Shown here: one piece after another, positions 1 to 10,245 of the stretch | Position numbering within the stretch: position 1 is the first letter of the stretch | How the letters are laid out: the number at the start of each line of letters is the position of its first letter | From: Trinickia dabaoshanensis | GTDB taxonomy: Bacteria > Pseudomonadota > Gammaproteobacteria > Burkholderiales > Burkholderiaceae | DNA length: 64,000 nucleotides | NCBI RefSeq assembly: GCF_002879885.1 | Contig: NZ_PNYA01000030.1 | Span: 28,059-92,058 of the forward strand | Reading direction: 5' to 3' | Position numbers and translations under genes: made by a program | The notes under the pieces: generated by a model | Seen by the model: the letters and a program-made list of their open reading frames with translations, nothing else | Databases searched by the model: none | Told to the model about the DNA's origin: nothing

Positions 1-31
1 AAGCGGCCCTCTGCGATCCGGACGATCCGCA

Positions 32-3028
32 ATGGCTACCCTCGAACGTACCGCGTACCCGCGCTTTCCCGAGGTTCTGGCACCCCGGGAACTGCAAGCC
101 TGTTACACCCCACTGCCCGACGAGCTCGAATGGGCGCGCCGCTCAACACGCGGTGAGCGACCTCGACTGGGCCTGCTGGTGCTGCTGAAGGTCTTTCAGC
201 AACTGCACTATTTCCCGCCGGCCGACACCATTCCGGCCGCCGTTGTCGAGCATATTCGGGCAGCCGCGGATATCGGCGACTCCGTACAGTTCGGCTACGA
301 CACAGAGACCTCCCCAACGCTGTTCCGGCATTACGCGGCGGTTCGCACCTACCTGGACGTGAAGCCGTATTACGGCACCGACGCCAACGCGATCGCGACA
401 CGGGCGGCGCACACGGCGTCGCTGACGATGGACCAACCGGTCGACATCATCAACGCGACGATCGACGAACTCATCGCGCGCGATATCGAACTGCCGGCGT
501 TCTCGACGCTCGATCGGCTGACCGAACAGATTCACGCGCGGGCGCAGTCCCGGCTCTTCAAGCGCGTCACGCGACGCCTGACCGATGAGCAGAAACTCGC
601 GCTCGACCGGTTGCTCGCGCGTGATCTGTCAAGCCGGCAGACTGCCTACAACCGGATCAAGCGTCACGCGAAACGCCCATCGCGCCAGCATCTGGACCTG
701 CTGATTGAGCAGGTCTCCTGGCTCGACGAGCTCGGCGATTTCTCACTGGCCGTCGCCGGGATTCCAGCCTCAAAGTTGCGCTCGCTCGCCAATCAGGCGA
801 TGGCGCTCGACGCGTCGGCGCTCAGGAACGACACTTCGCCCGAGAAGCGCTACACGCTGATCGTCGCGCTGCTCAACCGTATGCGCGTGCGCGCCCGCGA
901 CGATCTCGCCGACATGTTCGTCCGGCGCATGGGCGCGATCCACAAGCGCGCGAGCGACGAACTGGACGCCATTCAGCGAAAACAGCGTGATCAGGTCGAG
1001 GATCTCGTCGGCTTGCTGGACGGTGTGGTCGACATTCTCGCCGATGAATCCGACGAGACGGCCATCGCCCGAGCGGTCAGGAAGCTGCTTGCGCCGAAAG
1101 GCGATCTCGAGCCGTTGCGCGAGAGTTGTGCGGCGATCCGCGCGTTCAGCGGCCGCAACTATCTGCCGCTGCTCTGGAAGCACTTCAAGGCCCACCGTTC
1201 GGTCATGATGCGTGTCGCCCGTACGCTCGAATGGGATTCGACCAGCCCGGTCCGCACGCTGCTCGATGCGCTCGACGTCGTGCTGGAAAACGAGTCGCGG
1301 CATCGCGAGTGGATCGATGCTGATGTTGACCTGGGCTTTGCGGCGCCACGGTGGCGCAAGCTCGCACGTCGCACCCACGGCGACGGATTGCCGACCAATC
1401 GACGGTATCTCGAACTCTGCGTGTTCTCGTACATGGCCGAAGAGCTACGGGTCGGCGATCTGTGCGTGTCCGGCTCCGACGCCTACGCCGACTATCGCGA
1501 TCACCTCCTGCCATGGCGGCAATGCGAGCAGCAGTTGCCAGACTATTGCGACAAGCTCGGCATGCCCACGACCAGCAGTGACTTCGTGTGCCACCTGCGT
1601 CAATGGCTGACCGACGCTTCCCACAAGCTCGACGACGAATTGCCGCGCAAGCGCGAGCACGTCGTGATCGATCGTCACGGCGAACCTATCCTGCGCAAAA
1701 CCGTCGCGAAAGAGATCCCGGCGAGCGCGATCGCATTGCAGGAGCGGCTGAACGCCCGCCTGCCGACGCGAAACATGCTGGACATCCTCGCGAACATCGA
1801 ACACTGGACGCATTTCACGCGGCACTTCGGGCCGCTGTCCGGGAGCGATCCCCAGATTCGCAAGGCGGCCGAGCGCTACCTGCTCACGATTTTCGCGATG
1901 GGCTGCAATCTCGGCCCGACCCAGGCGGCCCGCCATCTCGACTCGGATGTCACCGCGCACATGCTGTCGTTCGTCAACCGTCGGCACGTGAGCCTGGACA
2001 AGCTCGAGACTGCACAGCGCGAGCTGATCGAACTGTACCTGCGGCTGGACCTGCCAAAACACTGGGGCGATGGCAAGACGGTGGCGGCCGACGGCACGCA
2101 GTACGACTTCTACGACAACAACCTGCTGGCCGGCTATCACTTCCGCTACCGAAAAATGGGCGCGGTCGCGTACCGGCACGTTGCCGACAACTATATCGCG
2201 GTGTTCCAGCACTTCATTCCGCCGGGCGTCTGGGAGGCGATCTATGTGATCGAGGGCCTGCTGAAAGCGGGCCTGTCGATCAAGGCCGATACGGTCCATG
2301 CCGACACGCAGGGGCAGTCGGCCGCCGTTTTTGCGTTCACGTACCTGCTCGGCATCAACCTGATGCCGCGGATTCGCAACTGGAAGGATCTCGTCCTGTA
2401 CCGCCCAGACAGCAAGGCCAAATACAAGCACGTCGACAAGCTGTTCAAGGCGACCATCGACTGGGTGCTGATCGAGCAGCACTGGCAGGAGCTGATGCAG
2501 GTCGCGCTGTCGATTCAGGCAGGCACGATCTCGTCGCCGCTGCTGCTGCGCCGGCTCGGCTCCGAAAGCCGCAAGAACCGGCTGTACCTGGCCGCGCGCG
2601 AGCTCGGCAACGTTGTTCGCACGGTGTTTCTGCTCGAGTGGATCGGCAGCCTCGAATTGCGGCAGGAGGTCACCGCGAACACGAACAAGATCGAGTCTTA
2701 CAACGGCTTCTCCAAATGGCTGTCGTTCGGCGGTGACGTGATCGCCGAGAACGAGCCGGAGGAACAGCAGAAACGGCTACGCTACAATGACCTGGTCGCA
2801 TCGGCCGTGATCTTGCAGAACACGGTGGACATGATGCAGGCGCTGCGCGAGATGGCGGCTAACAGCGAGAAAGTGCGCGCCGAAGACATCGAGTTTCTGA
2901 GCCCGTACCCGACCCACAACATCCGCCGCTTCGGCCACTATAAACTGCACCTGGACCGTCGGCCGGAAGCCTGGATCAAGGATCCGCTGTTCGGCCATGC
3001 TGCCCGTACCTATGCACCCCGACCATGA
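32..3028 (+). CDS. tnpA: Tn3-family transposase TnpA
   Basis: Tn3-family DDE transposase, which joins the terminal inverted repeats of its element to target DNA and makes a cointegrate. The 998-residue length is normal for the family. The N-terminal part (about 1-600) is the DNA-binding region. Catalytic residues sit in ADGTQYDFYD (about 687), KADTVHADTQGQ (about 753) and NKIESYNGFSKW (about 888). The gene starts only 31 bp into the window, so the outer inverted repeat lies outside or cannot be recognised. The stop overlaps the next start (ATGA), and the tnpA-tnpC pair points to the Tn4651/Tn4652 branch. It appears intact. Confidence 0.96.
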   Translation: MATLERTAYPRFPEVLAPRELQACYTPLPDELEWARRSTRGERPRLGLLVLLKVFQQLHYFPPADTIPAAVVEHIRAAADIGDSVQFGYDTETSPTLFRHYAAVRTYLDVKPYYGTDANAIATRAAHTASLTMDQPVDIINATIDELIARDIELPAFSTLDRLTEQIHARAQSRLFKRVTRRLTDEQKLALDRLLARDLSSRQTAYNRIKRHAKRPSRQHLDLLIEQVSWLDELGDFSLAVAGIPASKLRSLANQAMALDASALRNDTSPEKRYTLIVALLNRMRVRARDDLADMFVRRMGAIHKRASDELDAIQRKQRDQVEDLVGLLDGVVDILADESDETAIARAVRKLLAPKGDLEPLRESCAAIRAFSGRNYLPLLWKHFKAHRSVMMRVARTLEWDSTSPVRTLLDALDVVLENESRHREWIDADVDLGFAAPRWRKLARRTHGDGLPTNRRYLELCVFSYMAEELRVGDLCVSGSDAYADYRDHLLPWRQCEQQLPDYCDKLGMPTTSSDFVCHLRQWLTDASHKLDDELPRKREHVVIDRHGEPILRKTVAKEIPASAIALQERLNARLPTRNMLDILANIEHWTHFTRHFGPLSGSDPQIRKAAERYLLTIFAMGCNLGPTQAARHLDSDVTAHMLSFVNRRHVSLDKLETAQRELIELYLRLDLPKHWGDGKTVAADGTQYDFYDNNLLAGYHFRYRKMGAVAYRHVADNYIAVFQHFIPPGVWEAIYVIEGLLKAGLSIKADTVHADTQGQSAAVFAFTYLLGINLMPRIRNWKDLVLYRPDSKAKYKHVDKLFKATIDWVLIEQHWQELMQVALSIQAGTISSPLLLRRLGSESRKNRLYLAARELGNVVRTVFLLEWIGSLELRQEVTANTNKIESYNGFSKWLSFGGDVIAENEPEEQQKRLRYNDLVASAVILQNTVDMMQALREMAANSEKVRAEDIEFLSPYPTHNIRRFGHYKLHLDRRPEAWIKDPLFGHAARTYAPRP

Positions 3029-3390
3029 CTGCACGCCCGGCCATCACGACGACCTATTTCGGCGATATCGACACCGCCGCGCTCGAGCGGCTCGAATCGA
3101 GCTACGATACCACCCGCCTGCTGGCCGCCGTCGATATTGTCGATCGCATACGCATCCAGCTTCATGATCCCGAGGGGCTACGCGACGATCTGCTTGAGAT
3201 CCACAGCATGGCGCACTCAGTATTGAATGGCGCACCGTCGGTTCCGTCGCGCCGCGAAGGTACCTTGCCCGAGCAGGTGCTGGGCGCGCTTGATCTGATT
3301 GACGAATTTGTGATGGAACTCACGCGGGTGAGGACGATGCTCGAACCGCTCGAAGCGCTGCACCCGGACGACGGGTTTGGCGAGGGTTGA
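3025..3390 (+). CDS. tnpC: Transposition regulator TnpC-like
   Basis: A 121-residue helical protein translationally coupled to tnpA by a 4-bp overlap. Its size, acidic character and position match TnpC of Tn4651/Tn4652-type transposons, which lowers transposase level post-transcriptionally. No enzymatic motif is visible. The helical stretch LLAAVDIVDRIRIQ and the later LDLIDEFVMELTRV look like amphipathic packing helices. The family call rests on recalled similarity and context, not on a search. No tnpS/tnpT cointegrate-resolution pair follows, so the transposon is either partial or resolved by the recombinase further right. Confidence 0.72.
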   Translation: MTARPAITTTYFGDIDTAALERLESSYDTTRLLAAVDIVDRIRIQLHDPEGLRDDLLEIHSMAHSVLNGAPSVPSRREGTLPEQVLGALDLIDEFVMELTRVRTMLEPLEALHPDDGFGEG

Positions 3391-3435
3391 AGGCGCCCGC
3401 CCACCGATCGAGACAGTATGTGGTGGCCCGATCAT

Positions 3436-3483
3436 TGTCAGTCATAGTTGACACGGTCGAAAAGTGTCAGCCATAGTTGACAC
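3436..3483. repeat. Two 19-bp dyad repeats (operator-like)
   Basis: Two near-identical 19-bp units, TGTCAGTCATAGTTGACAC (3436-3454) and TGTCAGCCATAGTTGACAC (3465-3483), lie 29 bp apart. Each has inverted ends TGTCA...TGACA, as expected of a dimeric repressor site. The second abuts the ATG of the truncated toxin at 3484. Each also contains TTGACA, a -35-like hexamer. The likely role is the autoregulatory operator of a lost toxin-antitoxin module. Confidence 0.5.
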
Positions 3484-3612
3484 ATGATCGAACTCATCAA
3501 GACCGCCGTATTCGAACGCTGGTTGACCGACCTTCGCGACATTCGAGTGCGAGCACGCATCGAAGCCCGCATCCGCCGACTGAGTTGCATAATGAAATCA
3601 GCTACTTCCTGA
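3484..3612 (+). pseudogene. Truncated RelE/HigB-like toxin fragment
   Basis: The frame from 3484 encodes MIELIKTAVFERWLTDLRD and then VRARIEARIRRLS, which is the characteristic N-terminus of the RelE/ParE-superfamily 'addiction module killer protein' (HigB-like). A full protein is about 95-110 residues. Here similarity ends after about 34 residues and a stop follows at residue 43, so the catalytic C-terminal half is gone. No antitoxin gene follows. The break at about 3586 is probably an insertion or deletion boundary of the island. The call is from motif recognition only. Confidence 0.55.
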
Positions 3613-3735
3613 TTGGTCTCCTCCGCACCCCGCAGTCGCCATTGGCGTTCGCATTGCAAGCTGCCCGTCTGGTTCAGATCGTGGTCCGACAAAAAGTAGT
3701 GCAATTATCCACCGCGATCGCGCCAGGCTGCAGGC

Positions 3736-3741
3736 TATAAT
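3736..3741 (+). promoter_or_regulatory. -10 element TATAAT, 7 nt before ATG
   Basis: A perfect TATAAT ends 7 nt before the ATG of the next gene at 3749, so transcription would begin at or next to the start codon. No good -35 lies 16-18 bp upstream, so an activator or a false match is possible. The same layout precedes the related genes at 12589 and 26605. Confidence 0.3.
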
Positions 3742-3748
3742 TTCCGCC

Positions 3749-4117
3749 ATGAAACTGCTCCGGACCGTCATCCTGTTGCTGCTCTGCGCGGTGCTGCCCA
3801 TCAGTGGGCTGGCAGCCAGTGGCTTGACCGGTGAATGTCCGATGCAGCAAACCATGTCCATGGATGCGGACGCCAGCGTATCCGCTGACATGCCGGGCTG
3901 CGATTCGATGAAGCCCGCATCCGTCGACAAGGCCAAGGTCAAGGGCATGTTTTGCAAAGTAACCGCCCAATGCCAGTTCGGCAGCCTCTATCACCCGGCC
4001 GCCAGGGCTGAAATCGGCCGCCCGGCTGCGGTCGGCACGCCTGTCATCTTCCATTACACCCAGTCTCTTCCGGTCCGTGACCCGAACGGGTTATGGCGAC
4101 CGCCGCGTCTCGTCTAA
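3749..4117 (+). CDS. Small secreted metal-binding protein (DUF2946/CopL-like)
   Basis: A 122-residue protein with a signal peptide (MKLLRTVILLLLCAVLPISGLA) and a metal-rich mature part with scattered Met, Cys and Asp: CPMQQTMSMDAD, MPGCDSMKP, then CKVTAQCQFGSLY. Such proteins commonly precede CusC/CzcC-type genes and are probably periplasmic Cu binders or copper-sensing leader products. It lies 91 bp upstream of cusC in the same direction. It resembles the genes at 12589 and 26204. The family label is tentative; a secreted Cys/Met-rich protein is what the sequence shows. Confidence 0.65.
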   Translation: MKLLRTVILLLLCAVLPISGLAASGLTGECPMQQTMSMDADASVSADMPGCDSMKPASVDKAKVKGMFCKVTAQCQFGSLYHPAARAEIGRPAAVGTPVIFHYTQSLPVRDPNGLWRPPRLV

Positions 4118-4208
4118 TCCCTCGCTGACAGGTTCACCGCAGTTGCGGTGAGGTTCGTCGTATGCCGGACGCGGAATCCCTATGGGATTTCGCCTTTGGG
4201 GTTAGAAC

Positions 4209-5501
4209 ATGCCATTCATTTTCGGCACGCCGCTGCGCCGGCGTGTACCTTGGCGCGTGCACACGCTTTTTGCCGCGCTTCTCGTCGCGGGCGTCGTTCA
4301 CGCCCAGCAGGCGCCTTTCACGCTGGACGCCGCGCTACAGTCGGCGACCGATCGCTCTGCATCGATGCAGGCCGCGCAGTCGTCCGTCCGCGCCAGCTCC
4401 GAGGCGGCCGTCAAGGCCGGACAACTGCCGGACCCGATGCTCAAGGCCGGCATCGATAACCTGCCGGTCAACGGTCCGCAACGCTTCACCATCGGCCAGG
4501 ACTTCATGACGATGCGCCGCATCGGCATCGAACAGGAGTGGGTATCTGGCGAGAAGCGGCAGCTGCGTTCCGCGTTGGCCGATGAGGTGGTCGGGCGCGA
4601 GCGCGCCGACTATCTGGTGCAACTCGCCAACGTTCGCCAGCAAACTTCCACAGCCTGGCTGAACGCCGTGTATGCGAAACAGGCGCTGGCGCTGCAGCAG
4701 GCGCTCCGCGACCACATGCACCACGAGCTGGAGGCGACGAAGGCGTCGTATCGCGGCGCCAAGGCAAGCACCGCCGACGTGGTACAGGCGCAGGTGATGC
4801 TCGCGCAGACTCAGGACCAGGTGCTCAAGGCGCAACAGACTTATCAGACCGCGCTTATTGGGTTGTCACGCTGGACGGCCGTTCCCGTCTCCGATGTGAC
4901 CGGTGAACCGCCGGCGCCCGAGTCGTTCGTGTCGTCGCTCCCACCTGACGAACTGCGTCTGTCGCAGCCGACGCTCGTCGCCGCCGCGGATGACATCGCG
5001 GTCGCTGATGCCGATACGGCAGTCGCCGACAGCGAGCGCAGCCCGAACTGGACATGGGAGGTCGCGTACCAGCAACGCGGCGGTGCGTACTCGAATATGG
5101 TGTCCGTCGGCGTCACCATTCCATTGCCGTTGAACCGGAAAAACAACCAGGACCGCGACGTCGCCGAGAAAGCCGAACTCGCCACGAAGGCGCGGCTGAT
5201 GTACGAAGACGCGCTGCGACAGGTGCAAGCCGACATCCGCGCACAATCCGCGACCCTGGCGAGCGGGCGCGAGCGCATCGCCAATCTGAGCCAGTCGTTG
5301 CTGCCCGCCGCGGACCAGCGCGTGCAACTCGCGAATGCTGCCTATCGCGCTGGTAGCGGCTCGCTCGCGGACACGTTCGCTGCCCGCCGTGCCCAACTGG
5401 AAGCGCAGTTGCAGGTGCTCGACCTCAAACGAGAGGTGTCGCAGACCTGGGCGCAGCTCGAATATCAAGTCGTGCCACCGACGATGGCCGCCGCGCAATG
5501 A
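4209..5501 (+). CDS. cusC: Outer-membrane efflux factor CusC/CzcC-like
   Basis: TolC-family outer-membrane channel of a tripartite heavy-metal RND pump, exporting Cu(I)/Ag(I) across the outer membrane. It has 430 residues, with a Sec signal peptide ending near VVHA (about 32). There is no lipobox cysteine, unlike E. coli CusC, so it is probably not acylated. Two OEP repeats are visible as alternating helical and beta segments, with VGVTIPLPLNRKN in the second barrel half. It overlaps the upstream start of cusB (4 bp) and heads the cusCBAF operon. Start chosen at 4209 because it gives a complete signal peptide. Confidence 0.92.
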   Translation: MPFIFGTPLRRRVPWRVHTLFAALLVAGVVHAQQAPFTLDAALQSATDRSASMQAAQSSVRASSEAAVKAGQLPDPMLKAGIDNLPVNGPQRFTIGQDFMTMRRIGIEQEWVSGEKRQLRSALADEVVGRERADYLVQLANVRQQTSTAWLNAVYAKQALALQQALRDHMHHELEATKASYRGAKASTADVVQAQVMLAQTQDQVLKAQQTYQTALIGLSRWTAVPVSDVTGEPPAPESFVSSLPPDELRLSQPTLVAAADDIAVADADTAVADSERSPNWTWEVAYQQRGGAYSNMVSVGVTIPLPLNRKNNQDRDVAEKAELATKARLMYEDALRQVQADIRAQSATLASGRERIANLSQSLLPAADQRVQLANAAYRAGSGSLADTFAARRAQLEAQLQVLDLKREVSQTWAQLEYQVVPPTMAAAQ

Positions 5502-5512
5502 CGGAGAACAGC

Positions 5513-7042
5513 ATGAACAGGAAACCTTTGGCACGCGCGGTGTTGACGGTATTTGCCGGCGCGGCGCTGCTCGGCGCGGGCTATTTCGCGGGAACGCGTC
5601 ACGCGGCGACCGGCACCGCAGTTGCCTCGACTGGCGCCGCCTCGCCGGGCGGCAAGATCGACCCGAAGACCGGGCGGAAGGTGCTGTACTGGCACGACCC
5701 GATGGTGCCGAACCAGCATTTCGACAAGCCGGGTAAATCGCCATTCATGGACATGCAACTTGAGCCTGTCTACGCGGATGAAGGCGAGAGCTCTTCAGGC
5801 ATCAAGATCGACCCGGGGCTTGAGCAGAATCTTGGCATTCGCTATGCGACCGTGCGTCGGCAGGAAACGACCGGCGGATTCGATGCCATCGGCACGACGC
5901 AGTTCGATGAATCGCACTCGGATGTCGTGCAGTCGCGCGTCACCGGCTACATCGACCGGCTCTATGCGAACGCGCCGATGCAACGCATCGCAAAAGGCGC
6001 ACCAGTCGCATCGCTGTTCGTCCCGGAATGGCTCGCGCCGCAGGAGGAATATCTCGCACTCAAGCGCGGCGGCATGGACGCCACTTTGCTCGAAGCGTCG
6101 CGAGCGCGGATGCGCGCCTTGTCGATTCCTGATGGAATCATCGCGAGCCTTGACCGAACCGGCAAGGCCCAGACGCACGTCTTGCTGACGTCGCCCGAGT
6201 CCGGTGTCGTCAGCGAACTGAACGTCCGCGACGGCGCGATGGTCGCGCCCGGCCAGACACTCGCGAAGATTGCCGGCCTGTCGAAGCTGTGGCTCATCGT
6301 CGAGATTCCCGAGGCGCTCGCGCTGGGCGTACAACCCGGTATGACCGTCGATGCGACGTTCGCAGGCGACCCGACACAACACTTCAACGGTCGCATCCGC
6401 GAAATCCTGCCGGGCATCAGCACCACCAGCCGCACGCTCCAGGCGCGTCTGGAAATCGACAACGCCGGATTCAAGCTGACGCCGGGCATGCTGATGCGCG
6501 TGCGCGTTGCCGGCCAGAAGGCTGTCTCGCGACTGCTGGTGCCCTCCGAAGCCGTGATCACAACGGGCAAGCGCTCGGTCGTCATCGTAAAGAACGGCGA
6601 CGGGCGCCTTCAGCCGGCGACGGTTACCGTGGGCAATGACATTGGCAACGAAACCGAGGTGCTGAGCGGCCTGAACGACGGCGACACCGTTGTCGCGTCC
6701 GGCCAGTTCCTGATCGATTCCGAAGCGAGCCTGAAGTCCGTTCTGCCGAGGCTGGAGGGCAGCACGGGGGCAAGCGCAAGCGCACCGGCGTCCGCACCCG
6801 CCGTCGCAGCACAAACGTACGAGACCACCGGCAAGGTCGAAAAAGTGACCGCTGCGGACATCACGTTCTCCCATCAACCCGTGCCGGCGCTCGGCTGGGG
6901 CGCGATGACGATGGCGTTCAACAAGCCCGCTCCCGATGCCTTCCCCGACGTCAAGGCCGGACAGACGGTGCACTTCGTCTTCAAGCAGTCGGATGAGGGC
7001 TACCAGTTGACGAAGGTCGAACCGGTCGGAGGCGTGCAATGA
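5513..7042 (+). CDS. cusB: RND periplasmic adaptor CusB with fused CusF domain
   Basis: Membrane-fusion protein linking CusA to CusC. It has 509 residues from ATG 5513, which has GGAG eight nt upstream; an in-frame ATG at 5498 is less likely. After the N-terminal membrane anchor comes a heavy-metal-binding segment ([20 protein letters not shown], about 53-72). Lipoyl/HlyD, beta-barrel and membrane-proximal domains follow. A C-terminal CusF-like OB domain (about 430-509) carries the copper ligands in [15 protein letters not shown] (His, Trp, two Met). The fusion supplies the pump with its own chaperone. The stop overlaps cusA. Confidence 0.93.
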   Translation: MNRKPLARAVLTVFAGAALLGAGYFAGTRHAATGTAVASTGAASPGGKIDPKTGRKVLYWHDPMVPNQHFDKPGKSPFMDMQLEPVYADEGESSSGIKIDPGLEQNLGIRYATVRRQETTGGFDAIGTTQFDESHSDVVQSRVTGYIDRLYANAPMQRIAKGAPVASLFVPEWLAPQEEYLALKRGGMDATLLEASRARMRALSIPDGIIASLDRTGKAQTHVLLTSPESGVVSELNVRDGAMVAPGQTLAKIAGLSKLWLIVEIPEALALGVQPGMTVDATFAGDPTQHFNGRIREILPGISTTSRTLQARLEIDNAGFKLTPGMLMRVRVAGQKAVSRLLVPSEAVITTGKRSVVIVKNGDGRLQPATVTVGNDIGNETEVLSGLNDGDTVVASGQFLIDSEASLKSVLPRLEGSTGASASAPASAPAVAAQTYETTGKVEKVTAADITFSHQPVPALGWGAMTMAFNKPAPDAFPDVKAGQTVHFVFKQSDEGYQLTKVEPVGGVQ

Positions 7043-10000
7043 TTGCCCGGCTCATCCGATGGTCCATCCACAACCGTTTCCTGGTGCTGCTCGCGACTGT
7101 ACTCATGACCGGTTGGGGCCTCTACTCGGTCGCCGAGACGCCGCTCGACGCACTGCCCGACCTGTCCGATACACAGGTCATCATCAAGGCATCGTATCCG
7201 GGCAAGGCGCCGCAGGTTATCGAGGACCAGGTCACCTACCCGCTCACGACGACGCTGCTCGGCGTGCCGGGCGCAAAGACCATTCGCGCGTACTCGTCGT
7301 TCGGCGATGCGTTTGTCTACGTGCTGTTCGACGACAAGACCGACCAGTACTGGGCACGTTCGCGCGTGCTCGAATACCTGAATCAGGTGCAAAGCCGCCT
7401 GCCGCAGGGCGCGACCGTCTCGCTCGGGCCGGACGCGACCGGCGTGGGATGGGTGTACGAGTACGCGCTGGTCGACAAGACCGGACAGCACGACCTCGGA
7501 CAGCTGCGCGCGCTGAACGACTGGTTCCTGAAGTTCGAGCTGAAAGCAGTGCCGGACGTCTCCGAGGTCGCCAGCATCGGCGGCATGGTGCGCCAGTACC
7601 AGGTCGTGCTCGACCCGGACAAGCTGCGCGCTTACGGCATCACGCAAGCCGCGGTGACCGATGCGCTCGGCAAGGCAAACCAGGCATCCGGCGGCTCGGT
7701 CGTCGAGCTGGCCGAATCGGAGTACATGGTGCGCTCGTCGGGCTATCTGCGCTCGCTCGACGACTTCCGGAATGTCGTATTGCGCACCAACGACGCGGGC
7801 ACGCCGGTGCTGCTGGGCGACGTCGCACGCATCCAGATCGGCCCCGAGATGCGTCGCGGCATCGCGGAGCTGAACGGTCAGGGCGAAGTCGCCGGCGGCG
7901 TCATCGTGATGCGCTCGGGAAAAAATGCGCTGAAGACCATTGACGCGGTGAAGGCGAAGCTCGCCGACCTGAAGCGCTCGCTGCCACCCGGCGTCGAAGT
8001 CGTCACGACTTACGACCGCTCGCAACTCATCGAACGCGCGGTGGACAACCTGAAGGACAAGCTCATCGAGGAGTTCATCATCGTTGGGCTCGTCTGTGCG
8101 GTGTTCCTGTTTCACCTGCGCAGCGCGTTCGTCGCCATTCTGTCGTTGCCGCTCGGCGTGCTGGCCGCGTTCATCGTGATGCGGTATCAGGGCGTCAACG
8201 CGAACCTGATGTCGCTCGGTGGTATCGCGATCGCGATCGGCGCGATGATCGATGCGGCCATCGTGATGATCGAGAACGCGCACAAGCACCTGGAAGCGTT
8301 CGAGCATGCGTTCCCCGAGACACGGATGACCGCCGCGCAGCGCTGGGAACTCATCGCAGCTTCGGCAACTGAGGTCGGGCCGGCATTGTTCTTCTCGCTT
8401 CTCATCATCACGCTGTCGTTCATTCCGGTGTTCTCGCTGGAAGGCCAGGAGGGCAAGCTGTTCTCTCCGCTGGCGTTCACGAAGACCTACACGATCGCGG
8501 CGGCAGCAGGTTTGTCGGTCACGCTCGTGCCTGTCCTGATGGGTTACCTGATCCGCGGCCGTATTCCGCATGAGAACGCGAATCCCATCAATCGCGTGCT
8601 GATCTGGCTGTATCGTCCATTGCTTGAGGCGACGCTGCGCTGGCCGTGGGCGGCGATTGGTCTCGCAGTTGTCGCGCTGGTGCTGACGATTCTGCCGATT
8701 TCGCGTCTTGGCGGCGAATTCATGCCGCCGCTCGACGAGGGCGATTTGCTGTATATGCCGACCGCTCTTCCGGGCATTTCCGCCGAGAAAGCGAGCGAGC
8801 TGCTGCAGCAAACCGACCGGCTCATCAAGACCGTGCCCGAGGTCGCGACAGTGTTCGGCAAGTCGGGCCGGGCGGATACGGCCACAGACCCGGCACCGCT
8901 CGAGATGTTCGAGACCACCATCCAGTTCAAGCCGCGCAGCCAGTGGCGGCCGGGCATGACGCCGGAAAAGCTGGTCGATGAGCTGGACCGGACGGTCAAG
9001 GTGCCCGGTCTTTCGAACGTATGGGTGCCGCCGATCCGCAATCGCCTCGACATGTTGTCGACCGGCATCAAGACGCCGGTGGGCGTCAAGATTTCCGGGC
9101 CGGACCTGACGCAGATCGACCGTATCGCGACGCAGGTTGAAACGGCCGTCAAAGGTGTCCCTGGTGTGACGTCCGCACTCGCGGAACGGCTCAACGGCGG
9201 GCGCTATATCGACGTGGACATCGACCGGCTCGCCGCAGCACGCTACGGACTGTCGGTGGCCGATATCCAGTCGGTCGTGTCGTCGGCGGTGGGCGGTGAG
9301 AACGTTGGCGAGGTGATTGCCGGCCGCGAGCGCTTCCCCATCAATATCCGCTACCCGCGCGAATTCCGCGATTCGCTTGAGAAGCTGCGGCAACTGCCAA
9401 TCGTCACGGATCGCGGCGCGCAAATCCAGCTCGGCGACGTCGCCCACATCACGATCGCCGACGGCCCGCCGATGATTCGCAGCGAGAATGCTCGGCTCTC
9501 CGGGTACGTCTACGTCGATATCCGCAACACGGATCTCCAATCCGCCGTGAAGGCAATGCAGCAGGTCGTGGCTCGGCAGGTCCAGTTGCCACCCGGCTAC
9601 TCGATTGCGTGGTCGGGCCAGTTCGAGTACCTGGAGCGCGCGGCGGCCAGGCTCCGGACCGTCATTCCGGTGACGCTGGTTGTCATCTTCGTGCTGTTGT
9701 TCCTGACCTTCAACTCCGCCGCCGATGCGCTGCTGCTGATGTCGACCGTGCCGTTCGCGCTGGTCGGCGGCTTCTGGCTCATCTGGATACTCGGCCACGC
9801 GGTGTCGGTCGCGACATCGGTCGGATTCATCGCGCTTGCGGGCGTCGCTGCCGAGTTTGGGGTGGTCATGCTGCTGTACCTGAAAGGTGCGCTCAATCGC
9901 CGGCTGGAAGATGGCGAGCTGCTCACCGAGGCGTTGCTGTTCGACGCGATTCGCGAAGGCGCCGTGCTGCGCGTACGGCCGAAGGCAATGACGGTGGCCG

Positions 10001-10245
10001 TCGTGCTCGCCGGCCTCATTCCGATCATGGTCGGGCACGGTGCAGGGTCGGAGGTCATGCAGCGTATCGCCGCGCCGATGGTCGGCGGCATGGTGACCGC
10101 GCCACTTCTGTCGATGTTCGTGATTCCCGCAGCGTGGTTCCTGTTGCAGCGTCGTCGCGCACGACAGGCCAGCGCTGTCCATTTTCCCCACACAAACCCT
10201 TCCGGCACGAACGTGCCAGTCAACCAAACTGGAGAGATCCAATGA
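7039..10245 (+). CDS. cusA: Heavy-metal RND efflux pump CusA
   Basis: Inner-membrane proton-driven HME-RND transporter, 1068 residues with 12 membrane spans. The transmembrane proton-relay aspartate is in [13 protein letters not shown] (about 405). The periplasmic methionines that carry Cu(I)/Ag(I) are in PLEMFETT (about 621) and [14 protein letters not shown] (about 670). These point to monovalent metal (Cu/Ag) rather than Zn/Co/Cd. It is translationally coupled to cusB (ATGA) and to the small cusF (ATGA). It appears complete. Confidence 0.96.
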   Translation: MIARLIRWSIHNRFLVLLATVLMTGWGLYSVAETPLDALPDLSDTQVIIKASYPGKAPQVIEDQVTYPLTTTLLGVPGAKTIRAYSSFGDAFVYVLFDDKTDQYWARSRVLEYLNQVQSRLPQGATVSLGPDATGVGWVYEYALVDKTGQHDLGQLRALNDWFLKFELKAVPDVSEVASIGGMVRQYQVVLDPDKLRAYGITQAAVTDALGKANQASGGSVVELAESEYMVRSSGYLRSLDDFRNVVLRTNDAGTPVLLGDVARIQIGPEMRRGIAELNGQGEVAGGVIVMRSGKNALKTIDAVKAKLADLKRSLPPGVEVVTTYDRSQLIERAVDNLKDKLIEEFIIVGLVCAVFLFHLRSAFVAILSLPLGVLAAFIVMRYQGVNANLMSLGGIAIAIGAMIDAAIVMIENAHKHLEAFEHAFPETRMTAAQRWELIAASATEVGPALFFSLLIITLSFIPVFSLEGQEGKLFSPLAFTKTYTIAAAAGLSVTLVPVLMGYLIRGRIPHENANPINRVLIWLYRPLLEATLRWPWAAIGLAVVALVLTILPISRLGGEFMPPLDEGDLLYMPTALPGISAEKASELLQQTDRLIKTVPEVATVFGKSGRADTATDPAPLEMFETTIQFKPRSQWRPGMTPEKLVDELDRTVKVPGLSNVWVPPIRNRLDMLSTGIKTPVGVKISGPDLTQIDRIATQVETAVKGVPGVTSALAERLNGGRYIDVDIDRLAAARYGLSVADIQSVVSSAVGGENVGEVIAGRERFPINIRYPREFRDSLEKLRQLPIVTDRGAQIQLGDVAHITIADGPPMIRSENARLSGYVYVDIRNTDLQSAVKAMQQVVARQVQLPPGYSIAWSGQFEYLERAAARLRTVIPVTLVVIFVLLFLTFNSAADALLLMSTVPFALVGGFWLIWILGHAVSVATSVGFIALAGVAAEFGVVMLLYLKGALNRRLEDGELLTEALLFDAIREGAVLRVRPKAMTVAVVLAGLIPIMVGHGAGSEVMQRIAAPMVGGMVTAPLLSMFVIPAAWFLLQRRRARQASAVHFPHTNPSGTNVPVNQTGEIQ

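Noticed and set aside
1..31. Possible Tn3-family terminal inverted repeat at the window start
   Set aside because: The first 31 bases show no recognisable Tn3-type end and no inverted partner was found near 3.4-3.6 kb or 31.5 kb.
7000..10242. 1080-codon leftward open frame opposite cusA
   Set aside because: It mirrors the cusA codons, is composed of Arg/His/Asp-rich low-quality sequence and has no motif; a GC-rich antisense shadow.
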